Shown here: positions 17,073 through 26,318 of the stretch, piece by piece
Layout of the letters: each line of letters starts with the position of its first letter
How positions within the stretch are numbered: position 1 is the stretch's first letter
NCBI RefSeq assembly: GCF_030209175.1
Contig: NZ_JARVSM010000006.1
Span: 62,001-126,000 of the forward strand
Source: Pseudomonas sp. efr-133-TYG-5
GTDB taxonomy: Bacteria; Pseudomonadota; Gammaproteobacteria; Pseudomonadales; Pseudomonadaceae
Direction of reading: 5' to 3'
Length of the DNA stretch: 64,000 nucleotides
Translations under genes and position numbers: made by a program
The notes under the pieces: generated by a model
Databases searched by the model: none
What the model saw: only the letters and a program-made list of their open reading frames with translations
Told to the model about the DNA's origin: nothing

Positions 17073-18284
17073 ATGACTGCCGTTGAATTACCTGCCGTAC
17101 CCCGCGTGTTGATTGCCGAGGCCGACCCGTGGTCGCGGGATCTGCTCAAACAAGTGTTGTTGAATGTGCGCTGCGATGCGCGGGTGGATTTGTGCTCCGA
17201 CGGCCAGCAAGCGATTGCGCTGCTCGGGGAAGTGCCTTATGACCTGGCGATCGTCGACTGGGAGTTGCCTGGCGTCGATGGCCTGAACGTGTTGCGCAAC
17301 GTGCGCCAGCGCAAACGCAATCCGCCGTTGCCGTTCATTCTGATGAGCAGTCGCAATGACAGCGCCAGTGTGCGCGAAGCCCTGCCGCTGGCGCCGACGG
17401 CGTACCTGGCCAAACCGCTGAACATGGAAAGCCTGACCCAGCGCCTGCAGGATCTGCTGCTCAACGCCGGCGAGGAGGTGTTCTGCGAAGTGCCGGCGCT
17501 GGCGCCGGGCATGACCCTGGCGGTGTTCCTCGAACGCCGCCGCGAACAGGCCGACGGCGCACCGCTGATGACCGATGTGCAAGTGGCGGTCAAGCGCAGC
17601 CTCAATCCCAACGGCCTCGATCTGAAGCTGCTGGAAGAGGAAATCCGCACCGATCCGCAGATCACCGCCGTGTTGATTGCCGCCGCCAACAGCGCTGCGC
17701 AGCACCATGGGGCGGCGGTACAGACCCTGGCGCAGGCTCTGCATCGCCTGGGCACCGGGCAAAGCATGAACCTGATCCTCGGCCTGGCGCTCAAGCGCAG
17801 CGCGAAACTCAGCGACCCGTGCCTGGCCGATTACGCCGAGCGTTACTGGGGCCTGTCGCTGCACACCGCCGAGTACGCGCGCACGCTGGCGCGGCTGCTC
17901 GATCTGGATCAGGAGCGCTGCTACTGCGCAGGCATGCTGCATCGTCTGGGCGATCTGGCGTTGCTGCGCTGTTTGCAGGAGTGGAAGCAGGCAGGCGGCG
18001 AGCTCGACGAGCTGGAGGAGGTTGGCGATGCCCTGGCGGAGTTCGGTGCGGCCTACGGTTCGGCGCTGCGTACCCGCTGGCGCTTGCCGCTGGAGCTGCG
18101 GGAGCTGATTGCGTCGGCCTACCAGCTCGGTGGCGGCGTGTACTCGCGTGAGGCGCTGGTGATGAACATGGCGGCGCAGATGGCGCGCCTGACCGAACAC
18201 GAGGGCGTCGAGGCGCTGGCGAAAAGCCGTACGGCGCGCTTGCTGAAGATCGGTTTGCCGGAATTGATGCGGATGCGCAAATAA
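17073..18284 (+). CDS. Response regulator with HDOD output domain
   Basis: 403 residues. Residues 10-130 are a receiver domain with the phospho-acceptor Asp62 (AIVDWELPGVDG), the acidic pair in LIAEADP and a Lys in YLAKPL. From about 165 to 385 is an HDOD domain, an HD-GYP relative that lacks the metal-binding HD pair and acts as a protein-interaction module in signalling. AAGGAGA lies 8 bases before the ATG. No histidine kinase is adjacent, so the phosphodonor is unknown. The neighbouring minus-strand gene is a PAS-GGDEF cyclase, which may share a signalling circuit. Confidence 0.9.
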   Translation: MTAVELPAVPRVLIAEADPWSRDLLKQVLLNVRCDARVDLCSDGQQAIALLGEVPYDLAIVDWELPGVDGLNVLRNVRQRKRNPPLPFILMSSRNDSASVREALPLAPTAYLAKPLNMESLTQRLQDLLLNAGEEVFCEVPALAPGMTLAVFLERRREQADGAPLMTDVQVAVKRSLNPNGLDLKLLEEEIRTDPQITAVLIAAANSAAQHHGAAVQTLAQALHRLGTGQSMNLILGLALKRSAKLSDPCLADYAERYWGLSLHTAEYARTLARLLDLDQERCYCAGMLHRLGDLALLRCLQEWKQAGGELDELEEVGDALAEFGAAYGSALRTRWRLPLELRELIASAYQLGGGVYSREALVMNMAAQMARLTEHEGVEALAKSRTARLLKIGLPELMRMRK

Positions 18285-18386
18285 CCCGGTTGCACTCAGT
18301 GGACAATGACGGGTTTGTCCGGCAGATCCGTCGACCGCCCCGGGCGCTGGCAAGCCCGTTCCTGCCGGGAGCGTGTAGCGCAGGGT

Positions 18387-19385
18387 TCAGCCGGAGATGA
18401 TCCGGTTCTTGCCCTGGCGCTTGGCTTCGTACATGGCGGCGTCGGCGCGGGCGAACAGGCTGTCGAGGTTGTCGTCATCTGCCGTCAGGCTGGTCAGGCC
18501 CTGGCTGACGGTGACGCCGAACGTCTGCCCGTCATGGCTGAAGCTCAAACGCTTGATCTCCCGTTGCAGGCGCTCGGCGACTTGCATCGCCATATCTGGC
18601 GCGCAACCCGGAAACACCGCGGCGAACTCTTCGCCACCAATGCGCCCGAACAGATCGCCACGGCGCAATGACGCCCGACCGGATTCGGCAATACGTTGCA
18701 GCACGTTGTCGCCCTGCTGATGGCCGTAGCTGTCGTTGATCATCTTGAAATCGTCGATATCGAGCAGCAGGAACGCCATCGGCGCGCCTTGCAGGCGGGC
18801 CTGTTCGAACTCGCGGTGAGCACATTCGAAAAAGTGCCGGCGATTGCTGCTCTGGGTCAGCACATCGGTGGTGGCCAGCCGTTGCAGCTCGGTTTCCATC
18901 TGCTTCTTGTCGGTGATGTCTTCGGCGATGCCGACGATGATGACCGGTTGTCCCGGTTCTTCCTGGCGGTTGATGAAGCATTTGTCGCTGAGCCAGCGCA
19001 CCTGGCCGTCGGCGGCGATGATGCGGTACTCGCGATCTTCCACCGCGCCCTTGTCGAGCACCTCGGCAAGGCTGCGTTCGGCGTAGTCGAGGTCGTCGGG
19101 GTAGATGCTGTCGCGCCACTGGTTGTAGTCGGCCAGCAGCAGGCCGGCGGAGCGGCCGAAAATCCGCTCGTAGGCGGGGCTGACGTACAGCACCTGCCGG
19201 GTTTCCCAGTTGAAGGCCCAGAGGACCGCGTTGACGCTGACCAGCAGCGAACTGAACAGCTGTTCGCGCTCGCTCAGGCGCGCGACTTCACCCTGGGCGT
19301 GCATCAGCGCCATCAGGGTTTGCGCGGCCTCTGGCCACTTGGGGGAAGATGAGTCGTTTTGGTTGTTATTGACCATCGGGCACAT
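18387..19385 (-). CDS. PAS-domain diguanylate cyclase
   Basis: 332 residues. A short coiled N-terminus is followed by a PAS/PAC sensor (about 45-165, ending GIAEDITDKKQMETEL) and a GGDEF domain from about 170. The active site is GGEEF at 250-254, so it should make c-di-GMP, and RRGD five residues before it is an intact inhibitory I-site. There is no membrane segment, so it senses something in the cytoplasm. The start is uncertain: ATG at 19385 or at 19376, neither with a strong ribosome site. Confidence 0.9.
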   Translation of the reverse strand: MCPMVNNNQNDSSSPKWPEAAQTLMALMHAQGEVARLSEREQLFSSLLVSVNAVLWAFNWETRQVLYVSPAYERIFGRSAGLLLADYNQWRDSIYPDDLDYAERSLAEVLDKGAVEDREYRIIAADGQVRWLSDKCFINRQEEPGQPVIIVGIAEDITDKKQMETELQRLATTDVLTQSSNRRHFFECAHREFEQARLQGAPMAFLLLDIDDFKMINDSYGHQQGDNVLQRIAESGRASLRRGDLFGRIGGEEFAAVFPGCAPDMAMQVAERLQREIKRLSFSHDGQTFGVTVSQGLTSLTADDDNLDSLFARADAAMYEAKRQGKNRIISG

Positions 19386-19606
19386 ATCTCAAAGGGCGTG
19401 CCGCGCGTTCGACAGCGGCCACATTACAGCCCGCCGGGGGTGGCGAAGTGTCTTTGAGATAGGGGTTTCGTTGCTAAGTTCCGCGCGTTTGCGGTGAGCC
19501 AGCGTGCTCCCGCCCGGCGGTAGTGACGACGCGTTTTGTCTGCCAGAACGCGTCGCCTGATTTTCACCTGCTGCGCCGTGGCGGGGCAGCAGGCTCCTTT
19601 GCCCGG

Positions 19607-20791
19607 TCAGGCAGCGGCGGGGCGCAGCGAATAGGTTTTCAGCTGATCGGCAAAATCGCGCAGGGACTGGATGCCGCTGGCTTCGGCCTCGTGCACCCAT
19701 TCCTTGATGGCGGCGAGCATGTCGTGACCATTTGCGCTGGTCTTGACCCAGATCTGCTGCAGGGCCAGGCGTTTTTCGTAGATTACCTTCAGCGCCTGGC
19801 TGTGTTCGAGCATGTTCTGGATGCGTGCGTGATGCCGGTCTTCCAGCAGGCTGGTTTCCCGCGAGAGCAGGCGTTTGGCCCGGTGGAACTGGTGGCGCAC
19901 CGAGTGATCGACCTTGGCCAGCTCCTGCTTGACCAGCGGGCCGATCACCAGCTTGCGGTACTGGGCCATGATCTGGAAGCGGTTGTTGAGGATCGCCATG
20001 GCGGTGTCCATGTCCAGGCTGCCCTTGCCTTCGACGCGATGGGCAATCGGCGCGACCCGTTGCACCTTGGCCAGGCGCAGGAAGCTGAAGACCTTGATCC
20101 AGGCCCAGCCGAGGTCGAACTCCCACTTCTTGACCGACAGCTTGGCCGAGTTGGGGTAGGTGTGATGGTTGTTGTGCAGTTCTTCGCCGCCGATCAGGAT
20201 GCCCCAAGGCACCAGGTTGGTGGCGGCATCGCGGCATTCGAAGTTGCGGTAGCCGACGGCGTGGCCGAGGCCGTTGATCACGCCCGCGGCCCAGACCGGG
20301 ATCCACATCATCTGGATCGCCCAGATCGTGATGCCGATGGTGCCGAACAGCAGCAGGTCGATCACTGCCATGATCGCGACGCCCAGCAGCGGGTAACGGC
20401 TGTAGACATTGCGCTCGATCCAGTCTTCGGGGCAGTTCTTGCCGTAGATGCGCAGGGTCTCCGGGTTCTGCGCTTCGGCGCGATAGAGCTCGGCGCCGGT
20501 GCGCAGGACCGTGGACAGGCCCTTGATGACCGGACTGTGCGGGTCATCCTCGGTTTCGCACTTGGCGTGGTGCTTGCGGTGGATGGCGGTCCACTCGCGG
20601 GTGTTCTGCGCCGTGGTCAGCCACAGCCAGAAGCGGAAAAAATGTTTCAGCCCGGCATTCAGCTCCAGCGAGCGATGGGCCGAGTAGCGGTGCAAGTAGA
20701 CCGTGACGCTGACAATCGTCACGTGGGACATCAGCAGGGTGATTGCCACCAGTGACCAGGCCGACAAGCCAAGAAAACCTTCGTACCACAT
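19607..20791 (-). CDS. Acyl (delta-9 type) fatty acid desaturase
   Basis: 394 residues. The three histidine boxes of membrane di-iron acyl desaturases are present: HRYSAHR at 34-40, HRKHH at 71-75 and HNNHH at 206-210. Hydrophobic segments lie between them, and a basic C-terminal extension runs from about 250. The enzyme inserts a cis double bond into acyl chains, using O2 and an electron donor, to adjust membrane fluidity. In Pseudomonas the acyl-CoA form (DesB-like) is the closest idea, but acyl-CoA versus phospholipid substrate cannot be told here. The gene is alone on its strand, divergent from the GGDEF-EAL gene. Confidence 0.9.
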   Translation of the reverse strand: MWYEGFLGLSAWSLVAITLLMSHVTIVSVTVYLHRYSAHRSLELNAGLKHFFRFWLWLTTAQNTREWTAIHRKHHAKCETEDDPHSPVIKGLSTVLRTGAELYRAEAQNPETLRIYGKNCPEDWIERNVYSRYPLLGVAIMAVIDLLLFGTIGITIWAIQMMWIPVWAAGVINGLGHAVGYRNFECRDAATNLVPWGILIGGEELHNNHHTYPNSAKLSVKKWEFDLGWAWIKVFSFLRLAKVQRVAPIAHRVEGKGSLDMDTAMAILNNRFQIMAQYRKLVIGPLVKQELAKVDHSVRHQFHRAKRLLSRETSLLEDRHHARIQNMLEHSQALKVIYEKRLALQQIWVKTSANGHDMLAAIKEWVHEAEASGIQSLRDFADQLKTYSLRPAAA

Positions 20792-20879
20792 AGGCTATAG
20801 GGCCCTCGATAAAGAAAAAAACAGCCGTTGCATTATCACCAAGCCCACAGATAAAACCAGTCGGCCTTTCAGATAAGAG

Positions 20880-20906
20880 TTGGCCGGATGTTTCTTGACC
20901 TATAAT
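20880..20906 (+). promoter_or_regulatory. Possible sigma-70 promoter of the GGDEF-EAL gene
   Basis: TATAAT at 20901-20906 is a perfect -10 box. The best -35 is TTGGCC at 20880-20885 with a rather short 15-base spacer. It lies about 32 bases before the proposed start at 20939. Confidence 0.35.
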
Positions 20907-20938
20907 CCCAACTTTTTTGTAGGGACATGGACGGCCGA

Positions 20939-22858
20939 ATGTCTGCCACTTACCGCGATGCCTTGCGTGCAGCGCTGCTCTACCTGGTCCTGGCCATTGT
21001 CTGGTTGCAGGGCACTGGTTACTTATTGAACAGTTTCTTCGATAACTCGGCGCAATTGCTGCGTTGGCAACTGATCAACGGTTACGTCTTCGTGCTGCTC
21101 AGCGCCGGATTGATCTTCCTCGCCCGGGCGCGTTTGTTCGAATGCCTGGGCATCGGCGCGCGCCTGCGTGAGCGCCACGCCGACCGTGAACGCCTGCGCC
21201 AGGCGGCGGCGGTTTTCGACTGCACCCGCGAGGGCGTGCTGGTCACCGATCGCCAGGGGCTGATCGTCCACGTCAATCGCGCCTTCATGGAAATCACCGG
21301 CTATCAGGTCGAGGAAGTCCTCGGCCAGCAGCCGAACCTGTTCAAATCCGGCCATCATCCGCCAGGGTTTTATCAGGCCATGTTCGCCGCCCTCGAAGCG
21401 ACGGGCGAATGGAGCGGCGAGATCTGGAACCGGCGCAAAAGCGGCGAGATCTATCCGCAATGGCAGACGATCCGCGTCATCCACGACGATGAAGGCCGGC
21501 TCAGCCATTACGTCGCGGTGTTTTCCGACATCAGCGCGATCAAGGATTCCGAGCACGAACTCAAGCACCTCGCCCACCACGATCCCCTCACCGACCTGCC
21601 CAATCGCCTGCTGTTCAGTGACCGCGCCGAGCAGGCGCTGGCCTCGGCGCAGATCCACAAGCGCGGCTGTGCGTTGCTGATGATCGACCTCGATCACTTC
21701 AAGCTGATCAATGACAGCCTCGGCCACAATGTCGGCGACCGCTTGCTCAAGGCCGTGGCTGCGCGGTTGCAGGCACTGTTCGGCCCGGGCATCACCCTGG
21801 CGCGGCTCGGCGGTGACGAATTCGCGGTGCTGGCGGAAAGTTGTCCACAGCTGGTGCAGGCGGCGGCACTGGCGCAGCGCATTCTCGATGCCCTCAAGGA
21901 GCCGTTCCGGCTTGACGGTCATCAATTGTTCATCAACGCCAGCATTGGCATCAGCCTGTTTCCCAGCGATGCCCTGAGCGCCGAACAACTGCTGCGCAAC
22001 GCCGATGCGGCGCTGTTCAAGGCCAAGAGCAGCGGGCGCAATGGCTACGCGCTGTACACCGAAGAACTCACCGCCCACGCCCAGCAGCGGGTCGAGATCG
22101 CCTTCGAACTGCGGCGCGCCCTGGAGCAGCAGGAGTTGCGCGTTTTCTACCAACCGGTGCACGACCTCAAGAGCAGCCGCCTGATCGGCGTCGAGGCGCT
22201 GGTGCGTTGGCAGCACCCGCAGCGCGGGCTGGTTTCGCCGGCGGAATTCATCCCGATTGCCGAACGCACCGGGCTGATTGCCGAGATCGACGCCTGGGTC
22301 ATGCAGCAGGCCTGCCGGCAGATGTGCCTGTGGCAGCAGAGCGGTGTGGTGCTGTCGTTTGTCGCGGTGAATGTGTCGTCGCGGCTGTTTGCCCGCCGCG
22401 AGCTGTATCAGCAGGTGGCCCAGGTGCTGCACGACACCGGACTGGATCCGGCATACCTCGAACTGGAAGTCACCGAAAGCGCGGTGATGGACGACCCGGA
22501 AGTGGCGCTGGAGCAGATGCATCATTTGCGTGAACTGGGCATTCGCCTGGCGATCGATGATTTCGGCACCGGCTATTCGTCGCTGCTGCGGCTCAAGCGC
22601 CTGCCGGTACAGAAGCTGAAGATTGATCAGGGCTTTGTCGCCGGCCTGCCGTGGGACGAGGACGATGCGGCGATTGTCCGGGTGATCGTCGCCCTGGCCC
22701 GCAGCATGGGCATGCAGGTGCACGCCGAGGGCATCGAGCAGGTCGAGCAGGCGGCGTTCCTGCTGGCGCAGGAGTGTGATCTGGGCCAGGGTTACTGGTT
22801 CGGCCGGCCGGTGCCGGCGCAGGATATTGATTGGAGCAATGCGCCCGTTATCGGCTGA
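20939..22858 (+). CDS. Membrane PAS-GGDEF-EAL c-di-GMP protein
   Basis: 639 residues. Two N-terminal membrane segments (about 10-28 and 45-63) are followed by a PAS/PAC domain (about 85-205), a GGDEF domain with intact GGDEF at 291-295, and an EAL domain starting near 385. The EAL domain has EALVRW at 419-424, plus the DDFGTGYSSL and KIDQGFV loops needed for metal and catalysis. No RxxD I-site precedes GGDEF. Both activities could be present; proteins with this layout often act mainly as phosphodiesterases with GGDEF sensing GTP. ATG at 20939 is preferred, with ATG at 20927 as the alternative. Confidence 0.9.
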   Translation: MSATYRDALRAALLYLVLAIVWLQGTGYLLNSFFDNSAQLLRWQLINGYVFVLLSAGLIFLARARLFECLGIGARLRERHADRERLRQAAAVFDCTREGVLVTDRQGLIVHVNRAFMEITGYQVEEVLGQQPNLFKSGHHPPGFYQAMFAALEATGEWSGEIWNRRKSGEIYPQWQTIRVIHDDEGRLSHYVAVFSDISAIKDSEHELKHLAHHDPLTDLPNRLLFSDRAEQALASAQIHKRGCALLMIDLDHFKLINDSLGHNVGDRLLKAVAARLQALFGPGITLARLGGDEFAVLAESCPQLVQAAALAQRILDALKEPFRLDGHQLFINASIGISLFPSDALSAEQLLRNADAALFKAKSSGRNGYALYTEELTAHAQQRVEIAFELRRALEQQELRVFYQPVHDLKSSRLIGVEALVRWQHPQRGLVSPAEFIPIAERTGLIAEIDAWVMQQACRQMCLWQQSGVVLSFVAVNVSSRLFARRELYQQVAQVLHDTGLDPAYLELEVTESAVMDDPEVALEQMHHLRELGIRLAIDDFGTGYSSLLRLKRLPVQKLKIDQGFVAGLPWDEDDAAIVRVIVALARSMGMQVHAEGIEQVEQAAFLLAQECDLGQGYWFGRPVPAQDIDWSNAPVIG

Positions 22859-22874
22859 ACCAGGCGCCAATCCT

Positions 22875-22896
22875 GTTCCCACGTTCGGCGTGGGAT
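22875..22896. repeat. Short GTTCCCACG hairpin repeat
   Basis: GTTCCCACG-TTCG-CGTGGGA forms a short hairpin, a single arm of the type found in pairs at 27311 and 58138. It sits 17 bases after the GGDEF-EAL stop and may act as a transcript end. Confidence 0.6.
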
Positions 22897-23001
22897 ACCG
22901 CGTGGAGCGCTCTGGAACGACGCCAGAACCGCACCGCAAAGCGCCATACGCGGCGTCCGCGCGCAAGGCGTAGGCGCGATAAGTTTTCCAGTTATATAAA
23001 C

Positions 23002-23026
23002 ATTCTTAAATAGTCTTTTTAAGAAT
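23002..23026. promoter_or_regulatory. Inverted repeat in the oscA-sbp promoter region
   Basis: ATTCTTAAA, 7 bases, TTTAAGAAT is a perfect 9-bp inverted repeat inside a strongly AT-rich block (about 22985-23030), 83 bases before oscA. The sulfate uptake operon is expected to be controlled by CysB, and this is the obvious place for its binding. Assignment to CysB is inference. Confidence 0.5.
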
Positions 23027-23108
23027 ATCTGCGCCTCTCTTATATTGCTCCCACGCCGAACGCAGTGCCGCCCACTGCCAGGCATATCCCATTCAAAGGA
23101 GCAGCACC

Positions 23109-23291
23109 ATGAGCGCATCCCTTCGCAGCGTTGACGGTCAGGACGAAAGCACCATCTTGCGTGAAATCCAGAGCGCCTTGCGCGATCTGCGGTTCGGCGC
23201 GGTGGAGATCACTGTGCACAACGCGCAAGTCGTGCAGATCGAACGCAAAGAGAAATTCCGTCTGCAGCAACCGGGCAACAAGCCGAGCTGA
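23109..23291 (+). CDS. oscA: Sulfur-starvation response protein OscA (YezD/DUF2292 family)
   Basis: 60 residues. The DUF2292 core is visible (ILREIQSALRDLRFGAVEITVHN, then QVVQIERKEKFRL). OscA was described in Pseudomonas corrugata as a small protein needed for the response to sulfur limitation and for chromate tolerance, encoded just upstream of sulfate-transport genes. The same arrangement is seen here, with sbp 147 bases downstream. AAGGAGCA lies about 6 bases before the ATG. The molecular role is not known. An inverted-repeat element separates it from sbp, so processing or partial termination is possible. Confidence 0.88.
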   Translation: MSASLRSVDGQDESTILREIQSALRDLRFGAVEITVHNAQVVQIERKEKFRLQQPGNKPS

Positions 23292-23297
23292 GCTGAA

Positions 23298-23372
23298 GAT
23301 CAAAGGATCGCCGCCGGCGACAGCTCCTGCAGGGGGCTGTGTGCAGGAGCTGCCGCCGACGGCGATCTTTGA
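23298..23372. repeat. Imperfect inverted repeat between oscA and sbp
   Basis: The sequence starting GATCAAAGGATCGCCG is mirrored by the one ending CGGCGATCTTTGA, with AGCTCCTGCA / TGCAGGAGCT in the inner arms. It is a REP-like long hairpin. It could stabilise or separate the oscA and sbp parts of the transcript. Confidence 0.75.
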
Positions 23373-23438
23373 ATGAGCAACCCGATTCCAGCAATACATA
23401 AGAAAAAGCCACCACCAAGAATTCCAGGAGCTTTCACC

Positions 23439-24452
23439 ATGTCGTCGATTCGCCGTTACGCTTTGGCCGCCCTGGCCAGCGCTGTGTTTGCCGGTTCCGC
23501 GGTTGCCAAGGACTACGAACTGCTCAACGTGTCGTATGACCCGACTCGCGAGCTGTATCAGGATTACAACGCCGAATTCGTGAAGTACTGGCAGGCAGAG
23601 CATGCCGGCGACACCGTGAAGATCCAGCAGTCCCACGGTGGTTCGGGCAAGCAGGGCCGGGCAGTGATCGACGGTCTGCGCGCCGACGTCGTGACCCTGG
23701 CCCTGGCCGGCGACATCGACGAAATCGCCAAGCTCGGCAAGACCCTGCCGGCTGACTGGCAGAAACGCCTGCCGGACGCCAGCACCCCGTACACCTCGAC
23801 CATCGTGTTCCTGGTGCGCAAGGGCAACCCGAAAGGCATCAAGGACTGGGGCGACCTGGTCAAGAATGACGTTTCGGTGATCACCCCGAACCCGAAAACC
23901 TCCGGCGGTGCGCGCTGGAACTTCCTCGCGGCCTGGGCCTATGGCCTGAAAGCCAATGGCGGCAGCGAAGAAAAAGCCAAGGAATACGTGCAGACCCTGT
24001 TCAAGCACGTGCCCGTGCTGGACACCGGCGCCCGTGGCTCGACCATCACCTTCGTCAACAACGGTCAGGGTGACGTGTTGCTGGCCTGGGAAAACGAAGC
24101 CTTCCTGGCGCTGAAGGAAGATGGCGGCGCCGACAAGTTCGACATCGTCGTACCGTCGCTGTCGATCCTCGCCGAACCACCGGTGGCGGTGGTCGACAAG
24201 AACGCCGAGAAAAAGGGCAACGAGCAGATCGCCGAAGCCTATCTGAAACACCTGTACAGCCCGGCCGGCCAGGAAATCGCGGCGAAGAACTTCTACCGTC
24301 CGCGTGACAAGGAGGTGGCCGCCAAGTACGCCCAGCAGTTCCCGAAACTGGAACTGGTGACCATCGACAAGGACTTCGGCGGCTGGAAAACCGCGCAGCC
24401 GAAATTCTTCAACGACGGTGGCGTGTTCGACCAGATCTATCAGGCGCAGTAA
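23439..24452 (+). CDS. sbp: Periplasmic sulfate-binding protein
   Basis: 337 residues with a signal peptide cleaved after AVA at about 23-25. It has the Sbp/CysP signatures: NVSYDPTRELY near the mature N-terminus, QSHGGSGKQ with the oxyanion-binding serine and glycine region, and NPKTSGGARWNFLAAW. It binds sulfate, and often thiosulfate or chromate, for the CysTWA importer. CAGGAG lies before the ATG at 23439. It is followed by cysT, cysW and cysA on the same strand, interrupted by a REP pair. Confidence 0.96.
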   Translation: MSSIRRYALAALASAVFAGSAVAKDYELLNVSYDPTRELYQDYNAEFVKYWQAEHAGDTVKIQQSHGGSGKQGRAVIDGLRADVVTLALAGDIDEIAKLGKTLPADWQKRLPDASTPYTSTIVFLVRKGNPKGIKDWGDLVKNDVSVITPNPKTSGGARWNFLAAWAYGLKANGGSEEKAKEYVQTLFKHVPVLDTGARGSTITFVNNGQGDVLLAWENEAFLALKEDGGADKFDIVVPSLSILAEPPVAVVDKNAEKKGNEQIAEAYLKHLYSPAGQEIAAKNFYRPRDKEVAAKYAQQFPKLELVTIDKDFGGWKTAQPKFFNDGGVFDQIYQAQ

Positions 24453-24490
24453 TCTCACTCGAAACGAGCCTGAAGTTCAGGCACCAAACA

Positions 24491-24584
24491 TGTGGGAGCG
24501 AGCCTGCTCGCGAAGGCGGTATTTCAGGCGACAGGGATGTTGACTGACTGATCCTCGCGCTTCGCGAGCAGGCTCGCTCCCACA
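24491..24584. repeat. REP pair (REPIN) between sbp and cysT
   Basis: Two inverted copies of TGTGGGAGCGAGCCTGCTCG bracket about 50 bases. It lies inside the sulfate operon, where it may set different transcript levels for the binding protein and the permease genes. Confidence 0.85.
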
Positions 24585-24611
24585 TTGATGCGTTTTCAAC
24601 CAGGGACTTTT

Positions 24612-25430
24612 ATGTCGCGTCGTATCTCCCCCGTCATACCCGGCTTCGGGCTGACGCTGGGCTACACCTTGGTGTACCTCAGCCTGATTGTGCTCATCCC
24701 GCTGGCAGCGATGTTCGTCCACGCCGCCCAGCTCACCTGGGATCAGTTCTGGACGATCATTTCCGCACCACGTGTGCTGGCGGCGTTGAAACTGAGCTTC
24801 GGCACCGCGCTGTGTGCGGCGATCATCAACGGCATCATCGGTACGCTGCTGGCCTGGGTGCTGGTGCGCTACACATTCCCGGGGCGCAAGGTGATCGACG
24901 CGATGATCGACCTGCCGTTCGCCCTGCCGACGGCGGTGGCCGGTATCGCCCTGACGGCGCTGTACACGCCGACCGGGCTGGTCGGCCAGTTCGCTGCCGA
25001 CCTCGGTTTCAAGATCGCCTATACGCCGCTGGGCATCACTCTGGCGCTGACTTTCGTGACCCTGCCCTTCGTGGTGCGCACGGTGCAGCCGGTGCTGGCC
25101 GACATCCCGCGTGAAGTCGAAGAAGCGGCCGCCTGCCTGGGTGCGAAACCGCTGCAGGTGTTCCGCCATATTCTCCTGCCAGCATTGCTGCCCGCCTGGC
25201 TGACCGGTTTCGCCCTGGCGTTTGCCCGGGGTGTCGGCGAGTACGGCTCGGTGATTTTCATCGCCGGCAACATGCCGATGAAAACCGAGATCCTGCCGCT
25301 GCTGATCATGGTCAAGCTCGACCAGTACGACTACACCGGCGCCACGTCCATCGGCGTACTGATGCTGGTGGTTTCCTTTGTCCTGTTGCTGCTGATCAAC
25401 CTGCTGCAGCGGCGCATCGAAACCCCATAA
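24612..25430 (+). CDS. cysT: Sulfate/thiosulfate ABC transporter permease CysT
   Basis: 272 residues with six membrane segments. The permease EAA loop reads EVEEAAACLGAKPLQVFRHI (about 173-192), which contacts the ATPase. With CysW it forms the inner-membrane channel for sulfate. The start at ATG 24612 (MSRRIS) has AGGGA 7 bases upstream; a longer reading from 24585 would run into the REP element. cysW starts 12 bases after its stop. Confidence 0.95.
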   Translation: MSRRISPVIPGFGLTLGYTLVYLSLIVLIPLAAMFVHAAQLTWDQFWTIISAPRVLAALKLSFGTALCAAIINGIIGTLLAWVLVRYTFPGRKVIDAMIDLPFALPTAVAGIALTALYTPTGLVGQFAADLGFKIAYTPLGITLALTFVTLPFVVRTVQPVLADIPREVEEAAACLGAKPLQVFRHILLPALLPAWLTGFALAFARGVGEYGSVIFIAGNMPMKTEILPLLIMVKLDQYDYTGATSIGVLMLVVSFVLLLLINLLQRRIETP

Positions 25431-25442
25431 GGAGGCGCGAAC

Positions 25443-26315
25443 ATGTCCCAATCGTCTATTGCGGCCGCGTCCTCGGCCAACGCTGCACGGCGTGGCAGTG
25501 CTACGTCACGGCGCGTGCTGATCGGCCTCGGCTGGCTGATTTTTTTCCTGTTTCTGGTGTTGCCGCTGTTCATCGTGGTGTCGCAAGGCTTGAAGAACGG
25601 CCTCGGTGCATTCTTCACCGCGATCTTTGAACCGGACGCCCTCTCGGCACTGAAACTCACGGTGATCGCCGTGCTGATTTCCGTGCCGCTGAACCTGGTG
25701 TTCGGTGTCAGCGCCGCGTGGTGCGTGAGCAAATATTCGTTCCGTGGCAAGAGCATGCTGGTGACGCTGATCGACCTGCCGTTCTCGGTGTCGCCGGTAA
25801 TCGCCGGTCTGGTCTACGTGCTGATGTTCGGCGCCCAGGGCCTGTTCGGGCCGTGGCTGCAGGATCACGATATCCAGATCGTCTTCGCCCTGCCGGGCAT
25901 TGTCCTGGCGACGATTTTCGTCACCGTGCCGTTCGTTGCGCGCGAGCTGATCCCGCTGATGCAGGAACAGGGCACCCAGGAAGAGGAAGCCGCCCGCCTG
26001 CTCGGCGCCAACGGCTGGCAGATGTTCTGGCACGTCACCGTGCCCAACATCAAATGGGGCCTGATCTACGGCGTGGTGCTGTGTACCGCGCGGGCCATGG
26101 GGGAATTCGGTGCGGTATCGGTGGTTTCCGGGCACATTCGCGGGGTGACCAACACCTTGCCGCTGCACGTCGAGATCCTCTACAACGAATACAACCACGT
26201 GGCCGCGTTCGCCGTGGCGAGTCTGTTGCTGATCCTGGCGCTCTTCATCCTGCTGCTCAAGCAGTGGAGCGAAAACCGTATCAACCGCCTGCGCGCCAGC
26301 GCCGCGGAGGAATAA
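25443..26315 (+). CDS. cysW: Sulfate/thiosulfate ABC transporter permease CysW
   Basis: 290 residues, with about 30 polar residues ahead of the first of six membrane segments. The EAA loop reads TQEEEAARLLGANGWQMFWH (about 178-197). It pairs with CysT. AAGGAGG lies 8 bases before the ATG, and cysA starts 3 bases after its stop, so the genes are translationally close. Confidence 0.95.
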   Translation: MSQSSIAAASSANAARRGSATSRRVLIGLGWLIFFLFLVLPLFIVVSQGLKNGLGAFFTAIFEPDALSALKLTVIAVLISVPLNLVFGVSAAWCVSKYSFRGKSMLVTLIDLPFSVSPVIAGLVYVLMFGAQGLFGPWLQDHDIQIVFALPGIVLATIFVTVPFVARELIPLMQEQGTQEEEAARLLGANGWQMFWHVTVPNIKWGLIYGVVLCTARAMGEFGAVSVVSGHIRGVTNTLPLHVEILYNEYNHVAAFAVASLLLILALFILLLKQWSENRINRLRASAAEE

Positions 26316-26318
26316 GTC

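Noticed and set aside
20901..20906. TTGACC directly in front of TATAAT as a complete sigma-70 promoter
   Set aside because: TTGACC ends right at the -10 box, so the spacing is far too short; only the -10 and a weaker -35 at 20880 are kept.
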